Part shown: positions 8,052 through 16,796 of the stretch, piece after piece
Position numbering within the stretch: position 1 is the first letter of the stretch
How the letters are laid out: every line of letters starts with the position of its first letter
DNA from: Shewanella sp. VB17
GTDB lineage: Bacteria; Pseudomonadota; Gammaproteobacteria; Enterobacterales; Shewanellaceae
Length of the DNA stretch: 64,000 nucleotides
Assembly: GCF_013248905.1 (NCBI RefSeq)
Contig: NZ_JABRVS010000001.1
Location: forward strand, 372,001 to 436,000
Direction of reading: 5' to 3'
The notes under the pieces: generated by a model
Database searches by the model: none
What the model was told of the DNA's origin: nothing
The model's input: only the letters and a program-made list of their open reading frames with translations
Made by a program: the position numbers and the translations under genes

Positions 8052-8818
8052 TTGAATGGCAGAACGCGTTTGTGGACGCGCTCAGTGAAAAAGGCTTCGA
8101 TACACCATTACTTTCACTCGTTAATGCCAGAGAGATTGATCGTTTAGCGGTATATCGAAATAACAATAATCAAGCGTTAACTGCCGCCATGAGAACAGCA
8201 TATCCTATATGTGACAAGATATTAGGTGAGCAATGCTTTGATCAATTGGCGCGAAATTATCAAGTTCATCACCCTTTAAAGCAGAGTCATTTAAATCAGT
8301 ATGGGGAGTTTTTTTCGGAGCTATTGGCTAATACGATAGCAGTGCATACAGAGTTTGCAGGGCTTGAATATTTAAGCGATCTTGCACAATTAGAATGGCT
8401 GCTGCAGCTGAGTTACTACGCCGGGGATAGACGAGATTGCTACAGTTTATCGCAACTTGGGTTACTTAGTGAGGATCAACAGGCGAGTGTTGTGATGCTG
8501 CTGCGCCCTGATGTCAAATTACTGAGGTCCACATATCCTCTTTATGAATTGTGGTTAAAATATCAGGGTGAACAAGACAATATTAAGATCTCTGCTCCAG
8601 AAGATGAATATCATTTTTGTATTTATCGCAATCCATTCAAACCTCAAGTTGAACGTATTTCTTCTGAGGAATACCGAGTGCTTACTGATATCATGCTGTC
8701 GCATTCCTTAAGCCAGATGACTGAGTCTGGCGTCGATATGGCATCGCTTAATAGTGTAATCACAACAGGCTGGGTGTGTGGTTTTACGGGTGAAGACATT
8801 ACTTTTACTGTCAGTTAG
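8042..8818 (+). CDS. bufC: DUF2063 protein (BufC-like precursor-recognition partner)
   Basis: The 258-residue product has a DUF2063 N-terminal helical domain: LVEWQNAFVDAL near the start, then DRLAVYRNNNNQALTAAMRTAYPICDKILGEQCF, with the conserved YRNN and AYP elements. A second half with strands and helices ends the protein. DUF2063 proteins accompany DUF692 enzymes and are thought to recruit the precursor through an RRE-like domain. Its start lies inside the last codons of the MNIO gene (10-base overlap), and its stop overlaps the converging moeB stop by 4 bases. The family call is firm; the function is known only from relatives. Confidence 0.85.
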   Translation: MRLVEWQNAFVDALSEKGFDTPLLSLVNAREIDRLAVYRNNNNQALTAAMRTAYPICDKILGEQCFDQLARNYQVHHPLKQSHLNQYGEFFSELLANTIAVHTEFAGLEYLSDLAQLEWLLQLSYYAGDRRDCYSLSQLGLLSEDQQASVVMLLRPDVKLLRSTYPLYELWLKYQGEQDNIKISAPEDEYHFCIYRNPFKPQVERISSEEYRVLTDIMLSHSLSQMTESGVDMASLNSVITTGWVCGFTGEDITFTVS

Positions 8819-9588
8819 TTGTTAGCACAAACTTTACAATGTATTTGCTTGGCTAATTTCATTTCGCGAAATTCCATCGTCATGGCGTCAATCATCAATA
8901 TCTTACCTATGAGTGGCTTGCCCATATTACTGATGATTTTTATCGCTTCTATTGCTTGCAAGCTACCTATCATGCCGACCACAGGAGATAATATTCCCGA
9001 TTCGACGCACGTGAGATTTTGTTCCGCAATGAGATTGCTAAAGCATTGATAACATGGGGTACCATCTTGGTAGTTGAAAGAAGTTATTGTGCCCTCCATA
9101 CGAATTGCAGCAGCAGAAACCAATGGCACTTTGTGGGTGAAGCAACTTCTATTGAGTTGCTCACGAACTTTTATGTTGTCGGTACAGTCCATAACGAGAC
9201 TATGGTTTACGATTAAACGATTGAGTTCATGATCGTCCAGCTGACTATTAATTATGTCTATTTGAACATGTGGATTCAGTTTGTGTAGGCTCTCCTTTGC
9301 TGATTCAACTTTCGGTTGGCCGATATTATTATCTTGATGTAATACTTGGCGCTGGAGATTAGACAGTTCAACGGTATCAAAGTCGACCAAGGTCATCATT
9401 CCTACGCCAGCCATTGTCATATATTGAGTTGCAGCACATCCTAGCCCCCCGACACCGACAACGAGAACCTTGGCAAGTTTCAGCTTTTCTTGACCTTCAA
9501 AATCCATGGCTTTGATGGAGATGTGGCGGCTGTATCTGAGGATCTCGCTGTCGGATAAAATATCCTCGTTAGTCGTGCTTGAGTTCAT
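8815..9588 (-). CDS. moeB: Molybdopterin-synthase adenylyltransferase MoeB
   Basis: The 257-residue protein belongs to the E1-like ThiF/MoeB family. It has the nucleotide-binding loop VLVVGVGGLGCAA, the segment LVDFDTVELSNLQRQVLH, MDCTDN, and two Cys pairs (CYQC and CKVC) that bind zinc. In the pathway it adenylates the C-terminal Gly of the MoaD sulfur carrier for molybdenum-cofactor synthesis. It lies 21 bases downstream of moeA in the same direction, so the two form an operon. It is closer to MoeB than to ThiF or HesA because of the moeA linkage; the motif set alone would not separate them. Confidence 0.9.
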   Translation of the reverse strand: MNSSTTNEDILSDSEILRYSRHISIKAMDFEGQEKLKLAKVLVVGVGGLGCAATQYMTMAGVGMMTLVDFDTVELSNLQRQVLHQDNNIGQPKVESAKESLHKLNPHVQIDIINSQLDDHELNRLIVNHSLVMDCTDNIKVREQLNRSCFTHKVPLVSAAAIRMEGTITSFNYQDGTPCYQCFSNLIAEQNLTCVESGILSPVVGMIGSLQAIEAIKIISNMGKPLIGKILMIDAMTMEFREMKLAKQIHCKVCANN

Positions 9589-9609
9589 CTTTTTTCCTTA
9601 CAGAATGGA

Positions 9610-10854
9610 TCAGCAAAGTACCGAATTAAACGGTTCAACGGTCACTAATGTTCCGTTAGGTGTGTCGCCCTGTTCTTGGTTTAAGATAACGAAGCAATTA
9701 GCCAAACTCATGGAGGTGAGCATTCCCGAACCTTGTCCACCTGTGAGGCTAACTTCTGCTTCACCTTGTTCGTTGTGGCTTAGAATGCCCCGTTGGTATT
9801 CAACACGCCCTGGAAACTTACGTAAATCCCCTTTTAGCTTAGCTTTTAGTTGTAACGGCTGGATGTGTGGCAACCCCTGCATTTTTTGCAGTAGCGGCCA
9901 AACGAGTTTATAGAAGGTCACCATCGAAGAAACTGGATTTCCCGGTAGTCCACAGAACACCGCCTTGCCTAAATGACCAAAGGCGAAGGGTTTCCCAGGC
10001 TTGATGGCTAGCCTCCAAAAGGTGATCTCGCCCTCCTCATTGAGTATTTGCTTGGTGTAGTCAGCATCTCCAACTGAAACACCGCCTGATGTTAGTACCA
10101 TATCGGCACGAGAGGCTGCATCACGGAAAGCGTGGCGTATCGCTTCTGGATCATCAGCAATAACACCAAGATCGATCCAGTCTATATTTGCTCTGCTCAG
10201 TAGGCCTTGGATGGTATAGCGGTTGGAGTCGTATATCTGACCAGGTGAGAGTTCACTACCGACGGGACGCAATTCATCTCCAGTTGAGAAAAAGGCAACT
10301 TTAACCTGATGAATCACGCGAAGTTGGCTGACACCTATGGTCGCTAAGACGCCCATCTGCGCTGCGCCGATTAAGGTTCCCCTAGATAAGACCTTACCCC
10401 CAGTTTTAATTTCTTCCCCTCGGTAACGCAGGTTTGCGCCTTTTGCTTTTGGCGCTTCAATGACAACGGTTTGCTCTTTAGCGTCTACTCTTTCCTGCAT
10501 CTGCACTGTATCGTAACCAAATGGTAGCGGTGCCCCAGTCATAATACGTATGCAGGTGTTAGGTGTGATTTCACCTTGAAATGGATGACCTGCGAAAGAT
10601 TGACCTATTAGTGTCAGACTTTTGTTGACGGAGAGATCATCGAAGCGAAAAGCGTAGCCATCCATTGCAGAATTATCAAAAGGTGGTAAATCGATAGCCG
10701 ATGTCAGATCTTCAGCCAGTATACGGCCCAATGCATGAGTAAGTTGTACGACTTCTGACCCATCGGGTGGGGCGACTTGTTTGAGAAGTAACGCTATGGC
10801 TTCATCTGGTTGGATTAGATTGGGTTGAGAGCAAGGATCGGCTTGGGTGGGCAT
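9610..10854 (-). CDS. moeA: Molybdopterin molybdenumtransferase MoeA
   Basis: From the ATG at 10854 the product is 414 residues, the usual MoeA length. That start has AAAGGT 8 bases upstream; the frame stays open to 10980, but the extra 42 residues do not look like MoeA. Diagnostic segments are LPPFDNSAMDGYAF, RIMTGAPLP, the MPT-binding core with TSGGVSVGDADY, and KPGKPFAFGHLG followed by FCGLPGNPVSS. MoeA inserts molybdate into adenylylated molybdopterin. It is the first gene of moeA-moeB and diverges from ferritin. Confidence 0.93.
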   Translation of the reverse strand: MPTQADPCSQPNLIQPDEAIALLLKQVAPPDGSEVVQLTHALGRILAEDLTSAIDLPPFDNSAMDGYAFRFDDLSVNKSLTLIGQSFAGHPFQGEITPNTCIRIMTGAPLPFGYDTVQMQERVDAKEQTVVIEAPKAKGANLRYRGEEIKTGGKVLSRGTLIGAAQMGVLATIGVSQLRVIHQVKVAFFSTGDELRPVGSELSPGQIYDSNRYTIQGLLSRANIDWIDLGVIADDPEAIRHAFRDAASRADMVLTSGGVSVGDADYTKQILNEEGEITFWRLAIKPGKPFAFGHLGKAVFCGLPGNPVSSMVTFYKLVWPLLQKMQGLPHIQPLQLKAKLKGDLRKFPGRVEYQRGILSHNEQGEAEVSLTGGQGSGMLTSMSLANCFVILNQEQGDTPNGTLVTVEPFNSVLC

Positions 10855-11188
10855 CTGGCTACCTTTACAATAATGTGAAATGAAAAGAGGAAAGTTAACG
10901 TTGTGGTCATTATGCCATGCTCGAGGGGGAAGGGTATGATCTTCAGAGGTGTTTTGGATGAATTTTTTCAAATTTAACATTATGAGTTCCCTGTATTGCC
11001 ATGATTTGTCATTACCTAGTACAGAGATGTTGTCTGTTGTTTGGTAAAGCTGACGAGAAGACTAATGATAATTGTTTGTATTTTAAAACAATAACTTAAG
11101 TAAATTTTGTTGATTTCTGAACCTGATTTTACGACAATGCGCCAGCTAGAATATTTATTCAAACAAACATGTGTCGATAGGAAAAATA
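10855..11188. other. Divergent intergenic region between moeA and ferritin
   Basis: About 330 bases with no separate gene. An in-frame extension of moeA reaches 10980 but lacks a ribosome site. The ftn-proximal half is AT-rich and holds a Fur-box-like site at 11061-11079. Promoters for both genes must lie here; no clear -35/-10 pair was chosen. Confidence 0.5.
11061..11079. promoter_or_regulatory. Candidate Fur box upstream of ferritin
   Basis: ACTAATGATAATTGTTTGT shares about 12 of 19 positions with the Fur box, including the core TAATGATAAT, and lies about 110 bases before the ferritin start. Iron control of ferritin genes is common, which raises the plausibility of a modest match. Confidence 0.4.
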
Positions 11189-11716
11189 ATGCTTGCACAA
11201 ACAATGATTGATCAACTAAATGCTCAAATAAATGTTGAGTTTTTTTCTTCTAACCTTTACTTGCAGATGAGTGCGTGGTGTGAAGGTAAAGGGTTCGAAG
11301 GTGCAGCCCAATTTATGCGTGTCCATGCCGATGAAGAGATGCAACATATGCATCGTTTGTTTACTTACGTGAGCGAAACAGGCGGTATGCCGCTATTGGG
11401 TGCTATTGAAGCGCCACAATCTGAATTTTCTTCTTTGTTGGCATTGTTTGAGTATACCTATGAACATGAGCAAATGATCACAAGTAAAATCAATGCACTG
11501 GCTCATGCAGCTTTTACTAATCAAGATTATTCGACCTTTAATTTTTTACAGTGGTATGTTTCTGAGCAACACGAAGAAGAGAAGTTATTTAAATCTGTTG
11601 TCGATAAGATCCGTTTGATTGGCGAAGACGGTAAAGCACTGTTTTTTGTTGATAAAGATCTGGCTAAAATGGCGGTGAATGAATCGTCGAGTATTATGAG
11701 CAGTGTTGTTGCGTAA
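11189..11716 (+). CDS. ftn: Bacterial non-heme ferritin
   Basis: Translation from ATG 11189 (TAGG 7-10 bases upstream) gives 175 residues beginning MLAQTMIDQLNAQINVEFFSSNLYLQ. An 18-base longer GTG version is less likely. The four-helix ferritin fold shows the ferroxidase ligands E and ExxH in FMRVHADEEMQHMHRL, and Q/E residues in LQWYVSEQHEEEKLF. There is no heme-binding Met pattern, so this is ferritin rather than bacterioferritin. It stores iron as a 24-mer in the cytoplasm. A shared terminator follows. Confidence 0.92.
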   Translation: MLAQTMIDQLNAQINVEFFSSNLYLQMSAWCEGKGFEGAAQFMRVHADEEMQHMHRLFTYVSETGGMPLLGAIEAPQSEFSSLLALFEYTYEHEQMITSKINALAHAAFTNQDYSTFNFLQWYVSEQHEEEKLFKSVVDKIRLIGEDGKALFFVDKDLAKMAVNESSSIMSSVVA

Positions 11717-11771
11717 TATTTAGCGCGTTAATTTTTTGCATAAGTGCTAACTTAAATTCATAAAAAATAAA

Positions 11772-11800
11772 CAAAAAGCAGTGGCAACTGCTTTTTGTTT
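11772..11800. terminator. Bidirectional terminator between ftn and ribB
   Basis: CAAAAAGCAGT (11772-11782) pairs with ACTGCTTTTTG (11787-11797) over a 4-base loop. The A run on one side and T run on the other would allow it to end both ftn and the converging ribB transcript. Confidence 0.8.
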
Positions 11801-11858
11801 AGTATGACTCATCAATTGACAATGATCATCTTTTGAGAGAGTGAGCTAATGAGTAGTA

Positions 11859-12512
11859 TTAGCTTGCTTTAGCTAATAAGGCTTTACGGTACTCGACAAT
11901 ATCTTCGATGGTGAGTATGGGTAGATTATGCAACTTTCCGAATTCAATGATTTCTGCTAATCTCGCCATAGTGCCGTCAGGCATAGTGACTTCACATAAT
12001 ACGCCAGCAGGTTTCAGGCCTGCGAGTTTCATTAGATCAACCGTTCCTTCGGTATGGCCTCTGCGAGTAAATACACCACCTGGCTGAGCACGAAGTGGAT
12101 AAACATGTCCAGGGCGAGCGAGATCGTCAGCAGTAGCATTATCAGCGATAGCGGCTTTGATTGTGGTGACACGATCTGCTGCAGAAACCCCAGTAGTGAC
12201 CCCTATTTTTGCTTCGATACTGACAGTAAATGCTGTGCCATACTGGCTAGAGTTATCTTCGACCATAGGGGGCAAATCTAATTGCTTAATACGTTCGTCG
12301 GTTAAACACAGGCAGACAATGCCACTGCACTCACGAATTAACAGTGCCATTTGTTCATTGGTTAGTGTTTCTGCACAATAGATCAAATCACCTTCGTTTT
12401 CTCTGTCTTCGTCATCGACAACAAGTACACCTTGACCTTGTTGAAGAGAGAGTAGCGCGGCTTCCACGCGCTCAATTGGGGTGCCAAAAGGGGTAAGTAA
12501 TGACTGATTCAT
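11859..12512 (-). CDS. ribB: 3,4-dihydroxy-2-butanone-4-phosphate synthase RibB
   Basis: The 217-residue single-domain protein has the active-site loop VVDDEDRENEGDLI, then RECSGIVCLCLTDE, VSIEAKIGVTTGVSAADR, RPGHVYPLRAQPGGVFTRRGHTEGTVDLMKLAG and GVLCEVTMPDGTMAR. All are conserved features of RibB, which converts ribulose 5-phosphate to formate and the four-carbon riboflavin precursor. No GTP cyclohydrolase II domain is fused. The gene stands alone with an FMN riboswitch in its leader, so it is probably repressed by FMN. Confidence 0.95.
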   Translation of the reverse strand: MNQSLLTPFGTPIERVEAALLSLQQGQGVLVVDDEDRENEGDLIYCAETLTNEQMALLIRECSGIVCLCLTDERIKQLDLPPMVEDNSSQYGTAFTVSIEAKIGVTTGVSAADRVTTIKAAIADNATADDLARPGHVYPLRAQPGGVFTRRGHTEGTVDLMKLAGLKPAGVLCEVTMPDGTMARLAEIIEFGKLHNLPILTIEDIVEYRKALLAKAS

Positions 12513-12659
12513 GGTTAAAATCCTTAATAAACAACATTGAGTTTGCCAGAATCAGGGCGTACAGAAAATGACGCGGCATAAGTAACGCTATGCGGCGCAC
12601 AAATAAGAGGTTAATAAATCTCATCCTCACTAAAGAGTGATGTGCATTATTTTTCTTAT

Positions 12660-12887
12660 ATTCTCTTTCATCCGGACTGAGTATAGGATTGCCAGTATTT
12701 GTTCGTTGGCTAATGCTATTCATTACCGTCGGCTCTGGAGTGTTTTATTGAGTAAAAGTCACCAGATCTGCTTGACCCCAAGCCTGCTCCATCAGAAATA
12801 AGAGCTGCGTTTGGGCGCTCGCGGGCTTAAGGTTGAGGTTAACCTAAACACTATCACCGCCGGTGGGGAGTTTCACCCCGCCCTGAG
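12660..12887 (-). promoter_or_regulatory. FMN riboswitch (RFN element) in the ribB leader
   Basis: Read on the minus strand, the 5' part shows the classic CTCAGGGCGGGGTGAAACT, followed by CCCCACCGGCGGTGATAG. AGCCCGCGAGCG, TCTGGTG and CCAGAGCCGACGGT follow, and the 3' strand ends AGTCCGGATGAAAGAGAATA. All conserved helices of the RFN aptamer can be traced. The element begins 375 bases upstream of the ribB start, and about 150 bases of leader between aptamer and gene hold the expression platform. The variable arm between the second and third helices is longer than in compact examples. Confidence 0.95.
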
Positions 12888-13430
12888 AATTTGCTCATTG
12901 ATATGAGCGCAAATAGAGTGCATTAATTTAATAAGGATGACAAGAGTAATGATATATTCAAGCCTTTTTCATTGAATATACCTAAAGGACAGGCCTTGCT
13001 GGAGTTCCCAGAGAATCACTGCATTGTGTTAGTGCTATCAACAAGGGAACAAGGATTACCTCAATCATTGCCTTATTCAGCCATTTTATGTGAACTCTGA
13101 AACGAGCATCTATATATCATCGCCGAAAATATTTCATCGAGGCTTAACGTCATTAACTTAATTAGGTTATCACCATTGATAATTGCAGTAGTAACTTGAT
13201 TAGCAATACCTTCTCTATGGAATTTGCCCCTTGAATTGATTGAAGTAGAACTTGATGATTTAACTTTACCTAGGAGATAATCGACTTTAGACTCAAGCCT
13301 ATTGCTGTTAAATTCACTAAGCTAGCGCTTTATTTGTCAAGGATGATCAATGAGAGGTGAGTTCGTTGTGAGTCCTATAAGTATATGACCACTATTACGC
13401 CTATTAACCTTACCTGTTGGATGTACTTCT
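12888..13430. other. 543-base gene-free region between the ribB leader and ptrB
   Basis: No supported gene. It holds the ribB promoter (about the first 100 bases, minus strand), a hairpin of 9-bp arms at 12953-12980, and a 17-base string at 13095-13111 that matches 20372-20388 at 16 of 17 positions. The rest is unremarkable AT-rich sequence leading to ptrB. Confidence 0.5.
12953..12980. repeat. Inverted repeat TATATTCAA / TTGAATATA
   Basis: TATATTCAA (12953-12961) and TTGAATATA (12972-12980) form a perfect 9-bp stem with a 10-base loop. A similar ATTCAA...TTGAATATA arrangement occurs near 58718-58733. It may be a fragment of a dispersed intergenic repeat. Confidence 0.45.
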
Positions 13431-15503
13431 ATGAAAACCGTGACTTCAATGCAGCCGCCTGTTGCTGACAAAATACCCTACGAAATGAACATGCATGGGC
13501 TACAACGTACTGATAATTACTATTGGATGCGTGATGATGAGCGTCAAGAACCTAAGGTTATCGAGTATTTAGAAGCAGAAAACACTTATAAAAAAGCACA
13601 GTTTTTACCTTATGAATCTTTGCAGCAGACATTATTTGATGAGCTGGTTGGACGGTTAGATAAGGATGAGTCTAGCGTGCCTTATCAGTGGCATTCGCAC
13701 TGGTATTGTCGTCGCTATCAGCAGGGGTTTGAATATCCTATTGCGACCCGAAGTCTGACATTAGGTGAGGATGAGACAATATTGTTGGATGTTAATCTTC
13801 GCGCCGAGGGTCAAGATTTCTATGGTCTCGGAGGAATAAATGTAAGTCCAGATGAGTCTATGCTGGCTTTCGGTGAAGATCTGCTAAGTCGGCGTATCTA
13901 CAAAATTTATTTCAAAGTGATTGAAAGTGGTGAGTTGCTTGACGATATATTAGAGGGTACCGATGGTCATCTGGTGTGGGCTAACGATAACCAATATGTT
14001 TTTTATATTAAGAAAGATCCGCAAACGTTACTGGGTAATCAAGTATTCCGTCACCAGTTAGGTACCGAACAAGCACAAGATGTGTTGGTCTATGAGGAAT
14101 TCGATGATAGTTATTATATCGGACTGGGTAAGAGTTTAGATGAAACGCGTATTGTTCTGTATCATGAGAGTACAATCACTAGCGAAATATCTGAGCTTGA
14201 TGCCAATAGGCCACTTGATAAGTTTAGACCTCTTTTAGCGCGTGAAGAAGGACATGAGTATTCCGTCGCTAAGCTTGGCGATGAGTATTATATCTTGACC
14301 AACTGGTTGGCTGAAAATTTTCGCTTGATGAAGGTAAATGAGAGTGAATTTTCAGATAAAAGCAAATGGCAACAAGTGATTGCTACCGATCCTAATAGCC
14401 GTATCGAGGATATATTATTGCTGGAGGATTTTCTGATTGTCCAGACCCGAGTCAATGGACTGAGTCATATTGAAATTCGCCCGTTTGGTCAGCAGAAACC
14501 TTATCAGCTCATTTTTAGTGATCCCGCTTATGTTGCCGGATTAGATATGAATGCGAGCCAGCAGACCAATAAGTTACGCATCTACTATTCCAGCCTTACA
14601 ACCCCAGAATCTATTTATGAATATGATCTTACTCAGGCATCAGCGCGTATTTTGCTAAAGCAGGAAAAGATACTGGGAGATTTCAATAGTGAATGTTATC
14701 AAACTGAACGCGTGTTTATTGGTACTAGAGATGGTGCCAAGGTGCCGGTGAGTTTGGTATATCGAAAAGATACATTTAATAAAGATGGCACCAATCCTCT
14801 GTACCAATATGGTTATGGCGCTTATGGGCACACTATAGAGCCTGATTTCGACAGTGCAGTATTAAGCTTACTGGATCGAGGTGTGGTGTACGCCATTGCT
14901 CACGTGAGAGGAGGTGAAATGCTAGGGCGACCTTGGTATGACAATGGTCGTATGTTGAATAAGCAAAATAGCTTTAATGATTTTGTTGATGTGACTCAAG
15001 CACTCACTGAACAAGGCTATGCAGACAGTCAACGAGTGGTGGCTGCGGGTGGCAGTGCTGGTGGGCTTTTGATGGGGGCGGTGGTTAATCAGGCTCCCGA
15101 ACGTTATTTTGCTGTTGCGGCACATGTACCTTTTGTTGATATTGTGACAACTATGCTGGATGAGTCGATACCTTTGACGACAAATGAGTATGATGAATGG
15201 GGAAATCCGAATAAGAAGGCGTATTTTGACTATATGCTGAGCTATTCTCCTTATGATCAAGTTAAACGGCAAGCTTATCCACATTTATTAGTGACTACTG
15301 GTTTACATGATTCTCAAGTGCAGTATTTTGAACCTGCTAAATGGGTGGCCAAGTTACGTGACTATAAAACAGATGATCATCAACTCTTGTTTCATATTGA
15401 TATGGAGGCGGGCCATGGTGGTAAGAGCGGCCGCTATCGCCGTTATGAGGACACGGCGCAGGAATACGCTTTTTTTCTCGGACTGTTAGATTTAGATAAA
15501 TAA
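13431..15503 (+). CDS. ptrB: Oligopeptidase B (S9A serine peptidase)
   Basis: The 690-residue protein has an N-terminal strand, a seven-bladed propeller (about 70-400) and a C-terminal alpha/beta-hydrolase domain. The catalytic triad can be read as S542 in AGGSAGG, D627 in GLHDSQV and H662 in AGHGG. YGYGAYG and HVRGGEMLGRPWYDNG are typical of PtrB, which cleaves short peptides after basic residues in the cytosol. The protein is full length without a signal peptide. A second ATG nine codons in (MQPPVADK) could be the real start. Confidence 0.94.
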   Translation: MKTVTSMQPPVADKIPYEMNMHGLQRTDNYYWMRDDERQEPKVIEYLEAENTYKKAQFLPYESLQQTLFDELVGRLDKDESSVPYQWHSHWYCRRYQQGFEYPIATRSLTLGEDETILLDVNLRAEGQDFYGLGGINVSPDESMLAFGEDLLSRRIYKIYFKVIESGELLDDILEGTDGHLVWANDNQYVFYIKKDPQTLLGNQVFRHQLGTEQAQDVLVYEEFDDSYYIGLGKSLDETRIVLYHESTITSEISELDANRPLDKFRPLLAREEGHEYSVAKLGDEYYILTNWLAENFRLMKVNESEFSDKSKWQQVIATDPNSRIEDILLLEDFLIVQTRVNGLSHIEIRPFGQQKPYQLIFSDPAYVAGLDMNASQQTNKLRIYYSSLTTPESIYEYDLTQASARILLKQEKILGDFNSECYQTERVFIGTRDGAKVPVSLVYRKDTFNKDGTNPLYQYGYGAYGHTIEPDFDSAVLSLLDRGVVYAIAHVRGGEMLGRPWYDNGRMLNKQNSFNDFVDVTQALTEQGYADSQRVVAAGGSAGGLLMGAVVNQAPERYFAVAAHVPFVDIVTTMLDESIPLTTNEYDEWGNPNKKAYFDYMLSYSPYDQVKRQAYPHLLVTTGLHDSQVQYFEPAKWVAKLRDYKTDDHQLLFHIDMEAGHGGKSGRYRRYEDTAQEYAFFLGLLDLDK

Positions 15504-15520
15504 TGGAGCAGTGATCATAT

Positions 15521-15808
15521 ATGAGTGAATCTACATGGTACTTATACATGATCGAATGTGCTAACGGTCACCTCTATACTGGGGTGACATTAGATATAGT
15601 GCGTCGTTTTAGTGAGCATGAAAGTGGCGGTGTTAAAGCGGCTAAATTTCTGCGCGGTAAGGGGCCGCTTAAACTGGTTTATCAAGAGCTGGTGGGGGAT
15701 CGATCCGCCGCGTTAAAGCGTGAGATTAAAATAAAGTCTTTTAGCAGGAAAAAAAAGCTGATGTTAATCAGCTCTCTGAAATGTATCAATCTAAAAGTGC
15801 CGAGTTAA
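15521..15808 (+). CDS. GIY-YIG nuclease-superfamily protein (YhbQ/UPF0213-like)
   Basis: The 95-residue product is a single GIY-YIG domain: WYLYMIECANGHLYTGVT gives the two strands, followed by DIVRRFSEHESGG, AKFLRGKGPLKLVYQE and ALKREIKIKSFSRKKK. The conserved Tyr, Arg, His and Glu positions are present. Relatives are small and act, where tested, as nucleases or DNA-repair-related proteins. It follows ptrB by 17 bases and ends 4 bases before the converging acyltransferase gene. Confidence 0.85.
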   Translation: MSESTWYLYMIECANGHLYTGVTLDIVRRFSEHESGGVKAAKFLRGKGPLKLVYQELVGDRSAALKREIKIKSFSRKKKLMLISSLKCINLKVPS

Positions 15809-15812
15809 CCTT

Positions 15813-16796
15813 TTATTCTACCTCAGCAATATCTCCCGGAAGCCTTGATGTAGTAAGTGTTAAGTTTTTAGAATAGACATTCTCTAATCCTTCTGGACGT
15901 GTTTTAAAGCGTTTATGTAGCCACATCCATGCTGGGATATCGCGATTAATCATCCCTTCTAGCTCTCGATTTACTATGCTTGCTGTACTGACTGGATTGC
16001 GTCTTTCAATCTGCTTACTGAGGTCATTTCCAATATGTAATGTATAGTGGCTATTTTTTACAACAGTGACTGCAGAAATCACAGCGCAACGTGTTGCATC
16101 AATTAATACACTTGAGCCTGTAGTGCTTGCTGCTTTCGCTACTGCAAAGAATGGAGCAAATACAGAGTTTTTTGGACCATAGTCATGGTCAGCTAGATAC
16201 CAAAGTAGATCACCTTTCTTTAATACTTTAAGCATGGACTTTATATCTTTACGATCAATCATTTTATGGCCACTACGAGTACGGCCTCGATGTTGAATAA
16301 ACTCGTAAACAGGGTTTGAGTTTGGTCGGTAGACAGCATAACCTTTAGTGAATTGACTAAAGATACGGGCTGTCATTTCCAGATTTAGGTGATGGCTAGA
16401 TAAAAGCAAAACCCCACGACCATTTTTCTCTTGTTTAAGTAGTTTTTCTTTGCCAATCACTGATGATATTCTGCGTACTCGCCATTCAGGCCAGAACCAA
16501 GCCATTCCAGTTTCAATTAGTGCCATTCCTGTATATTGAAAGTTCTTCTTCACCAGCGCAGTGCATTGATATTCAGAATATTCAGGAAAGCAAAGTTTCA
16601 AGTTGCATTTTGCCACGTTAGAGCGCGATTTTAAAAGGGGCATTGCAAATAACCCAATGGCATATCCAAGTCGACGCAATAGAAAATAAGGTAGCACATT
16701 TACTATCAATGCAAGTGTCGCAAAGGCAAACCAAATAGGCCAATATTTAATTGCTAATAATTGGATAGAGAATGAAGGGTACGGTACGGGATTCAT
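15813..16796 (-). CDS. lpxL: LpxL-type lipid A late acyltransferase
   Basis: The 327-residue protein has an N-terminal membrane anchor (about 20-42) and the acyltransferase HX4E dyad H135-E140 in SSHHLNLEMTAR. YRPNSNPVYEFIQHRGR, IDRKDIKSMLKVLKKGDLLWYLADHDYGPKNSVFAPFF and WLHKRFKTRPEG follow the E. coli LpxL/LpxP pattern closely. These enzymes add a secondary acyl chain to Kdo2-lipid IVA at the inner membrane. LpxL and LpxP cannot be separated by eye. The 700-base upstream region is shared with the divergent PAP2 gene. Confidence 0.87.
   Translation of the reverse strand: MNPVPYPSFSIQLLAIKYWPIWFAFATLALIVNVLPYFLLRRLGYAIGLFAMPLLKSRSNVAKCNLKLCFPEYSEYQCTALVKKNFQYTGMALIETGMAWFWPEWRVRRISSVIGKEKLLKQEKNGRGVLLLSSHHLNLEMTARIFSQFTKGYAVYRPNSNPVYEFIQHRGRTRSGHKMIDRKDIKSMLKVLKKGDLLWYLADHDYGPKNSVFAPFFAVAKAASTTGSSVLIDATRCAVISAVTVVKNSHYTLHIGNDLSKQIERRNPVSTASIVNRELEGMINRDIPAWMWLHKRFKTRPEGLENVYSKNLTLTTSRLPGDIAEVE

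Noticed and set aside
9506..9913. Open frame on the plus strand across the moeA/moeB junction
   Set aside because: It is antisense to the moeA 3' end and moeB 5' end, with no ribosome site and no protein-like pattern.
10855..10980. 42-residue N-terminal extension of moeA
   Set aside because: It lacks a ribosome site and does not resemble MoeA; the ATG at 10854 has one and gives the normal length.
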